The notes: generated by a model from the letters alone, not told the origin. 10,042 bases of DNA from Azospirillum brasilense (GCA_003241645.1 QFOX01000064.1:1-10042); one strand, 5' to 3'. Shown: positions 1 through 6,157, counted from the stretch's first letter. Numbers and translations: made by a program.

Positions 1-347
1 AGCCGCCGCTGTTCCGCATCACCGCGGGCGGCACCACCTATTACGCGCAGGACGACGCCGCGAAGGATAAGCTGGTGGCGCAGCTGGCCGTGAAGCATAA
101 AAGCCGCATCGAGATCGGTCGCTTCAAAGGCCTCGGCGAGATGACCGCGCCGCAGCTGAAAGAAACCACCATGGACCCGAAAAAGCGCATCCTGCTGCGC
201 GTGGAGATCGATTCGGTGGATGTGGACGCAACGGCCGAGCGCGTGAACCAGCTGATGGGCAAAAAGCCCGAGCTGCGCTTCAAGTTCATTCGTGAACAGA
301 CCGAGCTGTATGGCGACAAGGTGAAAGAAGCCCTGCTCGACGTGTAA
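1..347 (+). CDS. parE: DNA topoisomerase IV subunit B, C-terminal part (5' end outside window)
   Basis: This is the 3' end of a type IIA topoisomerase ATPase subunit, read in the frame whose first full codon starts at base 3, giving 114 residues up to a TAA at 345-347. The family signature RFKGLGEM is followed by the block KETTMDPKKRILLRV, which belongs to the end of the TOPRIM region shared by GyrB and ParE. ParE pairs with ParC and decatenates daughter chromosomes after replication. I favour ParE over GyrB because the stretch MGKKPELRFKFI and the short tail ending ALLDV match my memory of alphaproteobacterial ParE, whereas GyrB usually ends in an NLD[IV]-type tail. The ATPase domain and the main TOPRIM acidic residues lie upstream of the window. 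No frameshift is visible. The gene converges on the minus-strand gene ending at 369, with 21 bases between them. Confidence 0.82.
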   Translation, partial: PPLFRITAGGTTYYAQDDAAKDKLVAQLAVKHKSRIEIGRFKGLGEMTAPQLKETTMDPKKRILLRVEIDSVDVDATAERVNQLMGKKPELRFKFIREQTELYGDKVKEALLDV

Positions 348-353
348 ACGTCG
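338..353. repeat. Small perfect inverted repeat over the parE stop codon
   Basis: The arms CGACGT (338-343) and ACGTCG (348-353) pair perfectly around a GTAA loop that contains the first bases of the parE stop codon. As RNA on the plus strand this would be a 6-bp stem with a GNRA-type tetraloop. No T-run follows on either strand, so it is not a standard intrinsic terminator, although it lies just where two convergent genes meet. It may be chance. Confidence 0.3.
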
Positions 354-368
354 CTAGCCCCAATCGCG

Positions 369-947
369 CTAACTCCCCAGCAGCTTGGCCACGTCTTCGG
401 GGCTGAGTGTGTCGCTGTCGATCTCGTCCTGAAGCTCGGCCTTCGGCTCCGGTGCGGGCACAGGCGCCGGTGGTGACGGTGGCGCTTTCACCGCGGCCTC
501 TTTCGGGCGCGGCACGAAATCAGCCCCGAAAAGGTCCTGCGGCGAGAGGATCGTCAGCGTGCGGGATTTGCGAATTTCCAGATCGCGTAGCTGCATGGGC
601 ACAAAATCCGGCGAGGTGGCCTGCACGGCACCGACTTCCACCGGCTCGTCCTTTTTCTTTTCCTTTGGGGTAATGGCCAGCTGCACCGGCTCAGCATCGG
701 CCACCTTGGCGAGCTTTTCCGCTTTCAGGCTGATGCCTTCCGAAGGCAGGTCGCGGATGATGCGGTACGGCTCGGCAATGCCGGCCACTTTCACAGCCAT
801 GAGCGCGCTTTCCGCGATCACGGCGATGTAATCGTCCGGGCTGGTATAGACGCGGTAGCGCACCTTGTCGCTATCGGCAATGGCGGCGCGTTTCACCGCG
901 ATCGCCTCGATCCCCTTATTCCCCTGCGTTTTTACCATGGTTAACAT
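369..947 (-). CDS. Hypothetical protein, 192 aa, with proline-rich linker and acidic C-terminal motif
   Basis: I do not recognise this family. Residues about 10-95 look like a folded domain with alternating hydrophobic positions (RVYTSPDDYIAVIAESAL, then VKVAGIAEPYRIIRDL). A lysine- and glutamate-rich stretch around 95-103 leads to a second hydrophobic segment (about 110-150). A Pro/Ala-rich linker (about 150-172) follows, and the protein ends in an acidic tail, DTLSPEDVAKLLGS. No signal peptide, membrane helix or cysteine is present, so a soluble protein is likely. The tail resembles the short helix LSQ-[DE]-[DE]-[IV]-x-x-LL found at the N-terminus of FliM and, more loosely, the C-terminus of CheZ; this is only a motif-level resemblance. 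It starts 18 bases after folC on the same strand, so it may be the last gene of the folate operon. The start is uncertain: neither ATG 947 nor ATG 938 has a clear Shine-Dalgarno. A GTG at codon 18 has GAGG eight bases upstream. Codon usage looks like that of its neighbours. Confidence 0.72.
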   Translation of the reverse strand: MLTMVKTQGNKGIEAIAVKRAAIADSDKVRYRVYTSPDDYIAVIAESALMAVKVAGIAEPYRIIRDLPSEGISLKAEKLAKVADAEPVQLAITPKEKKKDEPVEVGAVQATSPDFVPMQLRDLEIRKSRTLTILSPQDLFGADFVPRPKEAAVKAPPSPPAPVPAPEPKAELQDEIDSDTLSPEDVAKLLGS

Positions 948-965
948 TTAGCACAGGCGCAGGCG

Positions 966-2186
966 TTAATCATGGGTTTTCAGTATCTCACCGGCAAGGT
1001 ACAGCGATCCGGCGATGAGGACTGTGGCGGCTTTGTATCGCTTCCATGCCTGCACGGCATCGCTGGCGCTGCCATGGGCCACCGCCGTGAAGCCAAGCGC
1101 CGTGGCGGTTTCGGCCAATGCCTGCGGGGCGTGGCACGCCTCGTCGCCGGGAATGGCGATGCAGGCAATTTCCTGCACGGCGCCGCGCAACGGCTTCAGG
1201 AACGCCGCCGCATCCTTGCGTGCCATCAGGCCAAGTACCATCAGCACGGGTGCGGGCTGGCGCGTTGCCCAGTCGGCCAGCATGGTGGCGGCGTGGGCAT
1301 TGTGCCCGCCGTCCAGCCAGACATCGCCATGCCCCTGCCACGCCGCAACCAACGGCCCGTGGCGAAGCTTCTGCAGGCGCGCGGGCCAGTGGGCCTGCGC
1401 CAAACCTTGGCGGATGGCGTCGTCGTCCAACGCAAAGACCTGCTGCGCCACCGCTATGGCCAGTGCGGCATTCTGTTTCTGGTGTTCACCCGCCAACCCG
1501 GGCTGGATGCAGGGCTCCGCCGGCACCACCTGCAGGGGTGCGTCCAGTGCATTTGCCGCCTGCGCGATGACTTCCGCGGCCGCCGGCTGCTGCACGGCAC
1601 TGAACACCGGCACGGCTTGCTTGATGATGCCCGCCTTCTCCGCCGCGATGGCGGCCAGCGTGCTGCCGAGGAATTCCTGATGGTCCATCGCCACGGGCGT
1701 GATGACGCTGGCCACGGGTTGGGGCACGAGATTGGTTGCATCCAGCCGCCCGCCCATGCCCACTTCCAGCAGCAACACATCCGCGGGGTTTTCCGCGAAG
1801 GCAAGGAAGGCAGCGGCCGTGGTGGCCTCAAAAAAAGTCACCGGGTGGGTCGCGGCCATGCTGGCCACACGCTGCAGGTGGGGCAGCAATTGCGCATCGC
1901 TGATTTCGTTGCCCGCCAAACGAATGCGCTCGTTAAAATGCACCAGATGCGGCGAAGTATAAACATGCACGCGCTTGCCGGAAGCCTCAAGCATGGCGCG
2001 CAGGAACGCGATGGTCGAGCCCTTGCCGTTGGTGCCCGCCACATGCACGGTGGGCGGCAGGTGAAGCTGCGGGTTGCCGAGCGCGGCCATCAGCGCCTGC
2101 ATGCGCCCCAGCGACAGTTCAATGCCCGGCAGCGACGGGTTGTTCAGCTGCGCCAACAGCGCCGCGATGGCGGGGTTCACATGCAT
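966..2186 (-). CDS. folC: Bifunctional dihydrofolate synthase / folylpolyglutamate synthase
   Basis: FolC is a cytosolic Mur-ligase-type enzyme. It ligates glutamate to dihydropteroate with ATP to make dihydrofolate, then extends the glutamate tail of reduced folates. The 406-residue product has the P-loop GTNGKGST (51-58), TSPH...FNERI (77-88), EVGMGGRLDATN (141-152), MDHQEFLG (167-174), EKAGIIK (183-189, which includes the usually carbamylated lysine), HWPARLQ (266-272) and LDGGHN (291-296, against the usual LD-x-AHN). It is slightly shorter than the common 420-440 residues but has no break. It follows folP and the ATG at 2186 overlaps the end of folP by 10 bases. An in-frame GTG two codons later (2180) would give a 4-base GTGA overlap instead, and neither has a strong Shine-Dalgarno. 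I recall folC sitting beside accD in many alphaproteobacteria, so its place in a folate cluster here is a modest difference. Its substrate is the product of the gene just upstream. Confidence 0.95.
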   Translation of the reverse strand: MHVNPAIAALLAQLNNPSLPGIELSLGRMQALMAALGNPQLHLPPTVHVAGTNGKGSTIAFLRAMLEASGKRVHVYTSPHLVHFNERIRLAGNEISDAQLLPHLQRVASMAATHPVTFFEATTAAAFLAFAENPADVLLLEVGMGGRLDATNLVPQPVASVITPVAMDHQEFLGSTLAAIAAEKAGIIKQAVPVFSAVQQPAAAEVIAQAANALDAPLQVVPAEPCIQPGLAGEHQKQNAALAIAVAQQVFALDDDAIRQGLAQAHWPARLQKLRHGPLVAAWQGHGDVWLDGGHNAHAATMLADWATRQPAPVLMVLGLMARKDAAAFLKPLRGAVQEIACIAIPGDEACHAPQALAETATALGFTAVAHGSASDAVQAWKRYKAATVLIAGSLYLAGEILKTHD

Positions 2187-2980
2187 AGCGCATCCAGCAG
2201 GGCGCGGTGGCGCGCCACATCATGCACGCGCAGCATGTGTACACCCATCTGCGTGAGCATGGCGGAAAGCGCCAGCGTGGCGTCGTCACGCGCGGTGATG
2301 GAAGCATCCACCCCCAGCGCTGCTTTTAAAAATGATTTGCGTGAATGGCCGACCAGCCAACGCTCGCCGGCAACTACAAGCTGCGGCATGGCTGCTAAAA
2401 TCGCGTAATTCTGGTTGGCCGTTTTGCCAAACCCAAGGCCGGGATCAAAGATCAGGCGTTCGGGCGCAATGCCCGCCTGCACCGCACGGCTGAGCATCTC
2501 CGCCCTCCACGCGCTTAGGAACGCGCGCATGTCCGTATCGGCAGGCAGCACTTCGCCCGCCACCACCGGAACGGACAAAGCATGCATCACGACAATATCG
2601 GCTGTGCTGGCGCGCGCGACGTCCAGCATGGCGTCATCGCGCAGGCCCGTTACGTCGTTGATGATGTCCACGCCCAGCGCCAGTGCACGGCGCATGGTGG
2701 CGGGGTGGTAGCTGTCAAGGCTCAGGCGCACGGCCGCGCGCAGCGGGTGCGCCTGCAAGGCTTGCAGCAACGGCTCCAGCCGTGCCCATTCTTCGGCATC
2801 ACTCAGCGCGGTCGCGCCCGGGCGCGTGGATTCCGCACCGATATCAATGATGGTCGCGCCATCGTTCACCAGCGCTTCGAACCGCGCGAGGGCGACGGCA
2901 TGCTCCGTCACCCCATCCGCCGAGAAGGAATCGGGCGTGAGGTTCAAAATCCCCATCAATTGCGGGCGGGCGGGTTTCAT
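2177..2980 (-). CDS. folP: Dihydropteroate synthase
   Basis: FolP condenses 6-hydroxymethyl-7,8-dihydropterin diphosphate with p-aminobenzoate to form dihydropteroate; it is the sulfonamide target. The 267-residue product is a TIM barrel with the expected signatures: GILNLTPDSFS (10-20), IGAESTRPGA (47-56), an LSLDS strand (87-90) in place of the usual SIDT, INDVTGL (107-113), DPGLGFGKT (179-187), GHSRKSF (211-217) and RVHDV (251-255). I chose the ATG at 2980 instead of an upstream in-frame ATG at 3037. It forms a 4-base ATGA overlap with the folK stop, has GGAG eight bases upstream, and begins directly before the first conserved strand; the extra 19 residues would be alanine-rich and lie wholly inside folK. 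It sits between folK and folC, so substrate supply and product use are co-transcribed. No known resistance-type insertion is obvious in the Pro-Gly loop. Confidence 0.96.
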   Translation of the reverse strand: MKPARPQLMGILNLTPDSFSADGVTEHAVALARFEALVNDGATIIDIGAESTRPGATALSDAEEWARLEPLLQALQAHPLRAAVRLSLDSYHPATMRRALALGVDIINDVTGLRDDAMLDVARASTADIVVMHALSVPVVAGEVLPADTDMRAFLSAWRAEMLSRAVQAGIAPERLIFDPGLGFGKTANQNYAILAAMPQLVVAGERWLVGHSRKSFLKAALGVDASITARDDATLALSAMLTQMGVHMLRVHDVARHRALLDALCM

Positions 2981-3447
2981 GCAGGCAGCTCCGCCAGCAA
3001 CTGCGTGGCCGTTTTGCCAAGGCGCGGGTGCAGCCAATCGGGCGCGATCTGCACCAGTGGGGCCAGCACGAAATGGCGTGCATGCATTTGCGCATGCGGC
3101 AGGGTGAGCAGCGCTTCATCCAGCACCACGTCGTGGTAGGCGATGAGGTCGATATCGATCTCGCGCGGGCTCCAGCGGCCACGGTCGGTGCGGCCCAGCG
3201 CCTGCTCGGTCTGCTTCAGCAGGGCCAGCAGGCTGTGCGGCGTGTGCGCATCGCTTTCGGCCAGCACCACCTGATTCAGGAACGGAATATTCCATTCCGC
3301 GGGTGCGCCTTCCAGCAGCAAGGCGGGGGTTTCCAACAGCGCCGAGCGCGCGGTGATGCGCAGCCCTGCCTGTTCCAACAGCGCCAGCGCACGCGCCAGA
3401 TACGCCTCGCGGTCTCCCAGATTGCTGCCGAGTGCGAGCAGGATCAT
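2977..3447 (-). CDS. folK: 2-amino-4-hydroxy-6-hydroxymethyldihydropteridine pyrophosphokinase (HPPK)
   Basis: FolK transfers pyrophosphate from ATP to 6-hydroxymethyl-7,8-dihydropterin, producing the FolP substrate. The 156-residue product is about the usual family length of 160. Visible signatures are the N-terminal LALGSNLGDRE (4-14), FLNQVV (56-61), the core RWSPREIDIDLI (91-102) with the two magnesium-binding aspartates at 98 and 100 and an arginine at 95, and LPHAQMHARHFVL (116-128) with the conserved histidine and arginine. The open frame continues 15 codons upstream to an ATG at 3492, but that would lie inside folB. The ATG at 3447 comes two bases after the folB stop, starts directly on the first beta strand, and has a weak GGTG eight bases upstream. 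It overlaps folP by four bases at its 3' end, which suggests translational coupling. Confidence 0.95.
   Translation of the reverse strand: MILLALGSNLGDREAYLARALALLEQAGLRITARSALLETPALLLEGAPAEWNIPFLNQVVLAESDAHTPHSLLALLKQTEQALGRTDRGRWSPREIDIDLIAYHDVVLDEALLTLPHAQMHARHFVLAPLVQIAPDWLHPRLGKTATQLLAELPA
2989..2992 (-). promoter_or_regulatory. Shine-Dalgarno of folP
   Basis: GGAG on the minus strand lies within the folK 3' end, eight bases before the ATG at 2980. Together with the ATGA overlap it fixes the folP start here rather than at the upstream in-frame ATG. Confidence 0.7.
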
Positions 3448-3449
3448 GG

Positions 3450-3860
3450 CTACATCACCGGGGTGAGGGTTGCATCCGCCGGGAGGTCGCAAAGGGTGAA
3501 GCTGGCGCCCTGCTCAAGATATTCCACCTTGGGGGCCAGCTTGGTCAGGCATAGCCAAAGCTTCACGGCGGCGCCATCATGCGCATCCAGATACGCGCGG
3601 GCAATGCTGAACAGCTCCTGCGCCATGAACTCGATCAGGCGGAATTCACGCGTAGTGCCCGCGTGGGTGATGGCATCGCTCAGCGCGGCGTAATCAATAA
3701 AGCGCGCGGTGTCGCTCTGCGTGCAGGCGGGCGATTGCGGGAAATACAGGCGCAGCTGCACCGCCACCGGCTGCAATGCCGCGCGCTCCGCGTCGTACAC
3801 GCCGAGATGGGCGGGAAACGCCAGTCGGTTAATGCTGAAACTTGCCGGATAATGGGGCAC
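3450..3860 (-). CDS. folB: Dihydroneopterin aldolase (FolB/FolX family), GTG start
   Basis: FolB splits dihydroneopterin into 6-hydroxymethyl-dihydropterin and glycolaldehyde, the step before FolK. The predicted 136-residue protein carries the tunnel-fold pattern of the family: HLGVYDAERAALQPVAVQLRL (start of motif at 18, Glu25), IDYAALSDAI (55-64, Tyr57), REFRLIEFMAQEL (71-83, Glu77) and a C-terminal KLAPKVEYLEQGASFTL segment (from 107), where Lys107 probably corresponds to the catalytic lysine. That last segment departs from the usual K-P-x-A pattern, so the family call is firmer than the exact activity. No in-frame ATG fits. I chose the GTG at 3860 because AAAGGA lies eight bases upstream (3869-3874) and it begins just before the first strand. 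The frame stays open to 4331, but that part is antisense to pabC and not protein-like. It is the first gene of the folB-folK-folP-folC run, divergent from pabC. Confidence 0.85.
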   Translation of the reverse strand: MPHYPASFSINRLAFPAHLGVYDAERAALQPVAVQLRLYFPQSPACTQSDTARFIDYAALSDAITHAGTTREFRLIEFMAQELFSIARAYLDAHDGAAVKLWLCLTKLAPKVEYLEQGASFTLCDLPADATLTPVM

Positions 3861-3908
3861 GTGTTCGGTCCTTTGCTTCTTACCTGAAGCCCGATATACA
3901 CCAAACCC
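3861..3908. promoter_or_regulatory. Divergent control region between folB and pabC, with candidate overlapping promoters
   Basis: This 48-base gap is the only space for promoters of both arms of the folate locus. On the plus strand TTGCTT (3873-3878) and TATACA (3895-3900) are separated by 16 bases, a modest sigma-70-like match. Start of transcription would fall about eight bases after the -10, at or beside the pabC ATG (3909). On the minus strand TATATC (3898-3893) could be a -10 for folB with a roughly 20-30 base leader, but its -35 would lie inside pabC and is weak. The two -10 candidates share the same bases, so the promoters may compete. No riboswitch could fit. Confidence 0.35.
3869..3874 (-). 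promoter_or_regulatory. Shine-Dalgarno deciding the folB GTG start
   Basis: AAAGGA read on the minus strand, eight bases before the GTG at 3860. It is the best ribosome binding site near the start of the FolB homology, and no ATG competes. Confidence 0.65.
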
Positions 3909-4784
3909 ATGGAGACGAAACAGTTTACTTGCCTGAATGGGCGCTTCGTGCTGGCCCACCGCGCCGCGGTGTCGGTCGATGACCGGGGCTTCCGCTTCGG
4001 CGACGGGCTGTTCGAGACTATCCGCATCGAGCGCGGCACCCCGGTGTATTGGGAGGCGCACATGCAGCGGCTGGCGCTTGGCCTGCGCGCGGTGGGCATG
4101 GACCTGCCGCTGGGCCCGTTGCAACCCTTCGCCCGTAAATTGCTGCTGAAGAACGACGCGCAGGAAGGCTTCCTGCGGCTTGCCGTCAGCCGTGGGGTGG
4201 GCAGCCGGGGCTACCTGCCGCACCCGCCGGGCATGCCGCCCCACTGGGTCATGGAATGGCTCGCCCGCCCACATGCGGATGCGCCCGCCGCCACGCTCTG
4301 GCTTTCCAGCTACGCGAAGATCCCGCCGCAATGCCTGCCCACGGCGTTCAAGCTAGCGCAGGGCATGGGCAGCAGCCTTGCCATGATGCAGGCGCGCGAC
4401 CACGGCGCGGATGAAGCCCTGCAACTCACGCCCACTGGCGAGATCGCCGAAGCCGCGAGCGCCAATATTTTCTGGCTGCGCGAGGGCGCATTGTTCACCC
4501 CGGCGCTGGAAACCGGCTGCCTTGGCGGCACCACGCGCGATGCGATCCTGCGGCTTTCGCCCTACCCCACGCGGCTGGTGCGCGACGGGCTGAGCAGCCT
4601 TGAGGGGGCGGAGGCCGTGTTCCTGACCAACGCGCGTGTGGGCGTGCAGCCGGTCAAATCGCTGCAACCGGCGGGCTGGGCATTCAACCCCACGCATTTC
4701 GTGCACCGGCAGATGCTTTCCCTGCTGGCGACCGACCGCCTGAAGGACGTGCTGGCGCACCGCAGCCAATGGAGCCACGTATGA
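3909..4784 (+). CDS. pabC: Aminodeoxychorismate lyase (class IV PLP aminotransferase fold)
   Basis: PabC removes pyruvate from 4-amino-4-deoxychorismate to give p-aminobenzoate. The 291-residue product has the class IV aminotransferase layout: DDRGFRFGDGLFETIR (24-39), the PLP-binding Lys148 in AFKLAQG, HGADEALQL (165-173), the conserved Glu181 followed by ASANIFWL (183-190), the phosphate-binding GGTTR (206-210) and LTNARVGVQPV (239-249). D-amino-acid and branched-chain aminotransferases share this fold. The lyase is favoured because the gene is coupled to pabB and faces the folate operon. The ATG at 3909 has no Shine-Dalgarno; the nearest purine-rich GAAG is 19 bases away. A candidate promoter would start the transcript at about the ATG, so leaderless translation is possible. 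There is no good alternative start before the conserved DDRGFRFGDG block. It ends in an ATGA overlap with pabB. Confidence 0.9.
   Translation: METKQFTCLNGRFVLAHRAAVSVDDRGFRFGDGLFETIRIERGTPVYWEAHMQRLALGLRAVGMDLPLGPLQPFARKLLLKNDAQEGFLRLAVSRGVGSRGYLPHPPGMPPHWVMEWLARPHADAPAATLWLSSYAKIPPQCLPTAFKLAQGMGSSLAMMQARDHGADEALQLTPTGEIAEAASANIFWLREGALFTPALETGCLGGTTRDAILRLSPYPTRLVRDGLSSLEGAEAVFLTNARVGVQPVKSLQPAGWAFNPTHFVHRQMLSLLATDRLKDVLAHRSQWSHV
4771..4774 (+). promoter_or_regulatory. Shine-Dalgarno deciding the pabB start
   Basis: GGAG inside the 3' end of pabC, six bases before the ATG at 4781. The in-frame ATG at 4769 would overlap this site, so the downstream ATG is preferred. Confidence 0.75.
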
Positions 4785-6067
4785 AATGGCAGCAACTCAA
4801 GCGCCATGCGTGGCTGCCCCCGCTGGAGATGGCCGCGCGCATGCCGGTGGAAGCCGACATGGCACTGCTCTATTCGGGTCGGACGGAAATGCACACCGGG
4901 CGCACCAGCTATCTGGCGGTGGAAGCCGCGCAGCACAGCATGGGCAGCCAGTGGAGCGACCTTCCGCCCACGAGCGACGCGGTGGGCGCCCTGCCCGACT
5001 GGATCGGCTATGTTGGCTACGGCATGCACACGCTCAGCCGTGCAGGTCACGCGGAAGCACCAGCGCCCGTGCCCATGCCGGATTTCTGGCTAACGCGCCA
5101 CCAGCGCCTGTTCGTGTTCGACCATGAAAGCCAGACGCTGGATGAATATGGCCGCTTCCATGCCACCGCACCGCTGGCGCTGGAAGCGAACGTCGCCGCC
5201 CCCTGCCCGGCGGTCGAACGCCTCGCCAGCAACATGACCCGTGCACAGTACGAAGACGCCGTGCGCGCCACGGTGCACGCCATTGAGCGCGGCGATTTCT
5301 ACCAGGCGAACATCACGCGCAAATTCCATGGGCAATTCGCCGCCGCGCCGGATGCCCTGGGGCTGTTCACCGCCCTGTGTGCGGCAAGCCCTGCGCCGTA
5401 CAGCGCGCTGCTGCGCCATGGCGAGCAGGCGATTCTTTCGTCCAGCCCGGAATGTTTTTTGACGGTGGATGCGCTCGGCACCATCACCACGCGGCCCATT
5501 AAGGGGTCCATTCGCCGCGGCATGAACGAGGCCGAGGACGCGGCGCTGAAGAAGGCACTCGCGGCCAGCGCAAAAAACCTCGCCGAGAACCTGATGATCG
5601 TGGATTTGATGCGCAACGACCTCGCGCAGGTGAGCGAGGTGGGCAGCGTGAAGGTGGCCGAGCAGTCGGGCCTGTATAGCTACGCGACCATCCACCACCT
5701 GATCTCGACCGTGCAGGCGCAAAAGCAGGCGGGCGCGAGCAGCTACGACGTGGTGCGCGCGTGCTTCCCCCCGGGTTCGATGACCGGCGCACCGAAGAAA
5801 GCCGCCGTGCAGTGGTGCGACGCGCAGGAAGGCATGGCGCGCGGTGTCTATAGCGGTGCCATTGGCTGGTTCGGCGCACATGGACAGTGCGACTTGTCCG
5901 TGGTCATCCGCACGCTGGTGATGCAGGGCGCGGCGTTCGAATTCCAAGTGGGTGGCGGCATCGTCGCCGAATCCACGCCCGAGGATGAATGGCGCGAAAC
6001 GCTAGTGAAAGCACGCGGCATCGCCACGGCATTGGGCATTACTGAGTCCGAGTTAGAAAAATTATAG
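4781..6067 (+). CDS. pabB: Aminodeoxychorismate synthase component I
   Basis: PabB uses ammonia, normally from the PabA glutaminase, to convert chorismate to 4-amino-4-deoxychorismate, the PabC substrate. The 428-residue product has the chorismate-utilising enzyme fold: an N-terminal region with WIGYVGYGMHTL (74-85), then the catalytic part with GDFYQANITRKF (171-182), SSPECFL (221-227), PIKGS (239-243), ENLMIVDLMRNDL (269-281), FPPGSMTGAPK (329-339) and GGGIVAESTPEDEW (391-404). The lysine in PIKGS (Lys241) marks aminodeoxychorismate synthase; anthranilate synthase TrpE normally has alanine there. The neighbouring pabC agrees. The ATG at 4781 gives a 4-base ATGA overlap with the pabC stop and a GGAG six bases upstream, so it is chosen over the ATG at 4769. 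No fused PabA or PabC domain is present, and no pabA lies in the window. The last base of the stop codon is the first base of a palindromic element. Confidence 0.95.
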   Translation: MKWQQLKRHAWLPPLEMAARMPVEADMALLYSGRTEMHTGRTSYLAVEAAQHSMGSQWSDLPPTSDAVGALPDWIGYVGYGMHTLSRAGHAEAPAPVPMPDFWLTRHQRLFVFDHESQTLDEYGRFHATAPLALEANVAAPCPAVERLASNMTRAQYEDAVRATVHAIERGDFYQANITRKFHGQFAAAPDALGLFTALCAASPAPYSALLRHGEQAILSSSPECFLTVDALGTITTRPIKGSIRRGMNEAEDAALKKALAASAKNLAENLMIVDLMRNDLAQVSEVGSVKVAEQSGLYSYATIHHLISTVQAQKQAGASSYDVVRACFPPGSMTGAPKKAAVQWCDAQEGMARGVYSGAIGWFGAHGQCDLSVVIRTLVMQGAAFEFQVGGGIVAESTPEDEWRETLVKARGIATALGITESELEKL

Positions 6068-6157
6068 TCATTGCGAGGAGGCCAAAGGCCGACGCGGCAA
6101 TCCAGAAAGTCATAACGCGCAGAAATTTCTGGATGGCTTCGCAAAGCTCGCCATGAC
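6067..6157. repeat. Imperfect palindromic element between convergent genes, REP/MITE-like
   Basis: The 91-base element has outer arms GTCATTGCGAG (6067-6077) and CTCGCCATGAC (6147-6157), which pair at 10 of 11 positions. Inner arms CAATCCAGAAA (6098-6108) and TTTCTGGATGG (6126-6136) also pair at 10 of 11. Between them lies GGCC-AAA-GGCC (6080-6090), a small hairpin of its own, and CAGAAATTTCTG (6120-6131) is a perfect 12-base palindrome that offers an alternative fold. It occupies almost the whole gap between pabB and dnaE, which converge. From memory, palindromes of the type GTCATTGCGAG...CTCGCAATGAC are dispersed in several proteobacterial genomes; copy number here cannot be tested. It may act as a bidirectional terminator or mRNA stabiliser. 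No transposase is present. Confidence 0.72.

Noticed and set aside
348..368. Intrinsic terminator between parE and the convergent hypothetical gene
   Set aside because: No T-run follows a GC-rich stem on either strand; only the small inverted repeat over the stop codon is visible.
972..2408. A 478-codon plus-strand open frame antisense to folC and folP
   Set aside because: It spans two well-supported genes on the other strand, has low-complexity Arg/His/Gln-rich sequence and no ribosome binding site that would argue for expression.
2981..3037. Longer N-terminus for folP starting at 3037
   Set aside because: It would lie fully inside folK; the ATG at 2980 has a Shine-Dalgarno and an ATGA overlap.
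3861..4331. Upstream extension of the folB frame, giving a 293-residue protein
   Set aside because: The extension is antisense to pabC and Arg/His/Gln-rich. FolB homology starts just after the GTG at 3860, which has its own ribosome binding site.
5090..5947. A 285-codon minus-strand open frame antisense to pabB
   Set aside because: It is a shadow of pabB with no recognisable motif.
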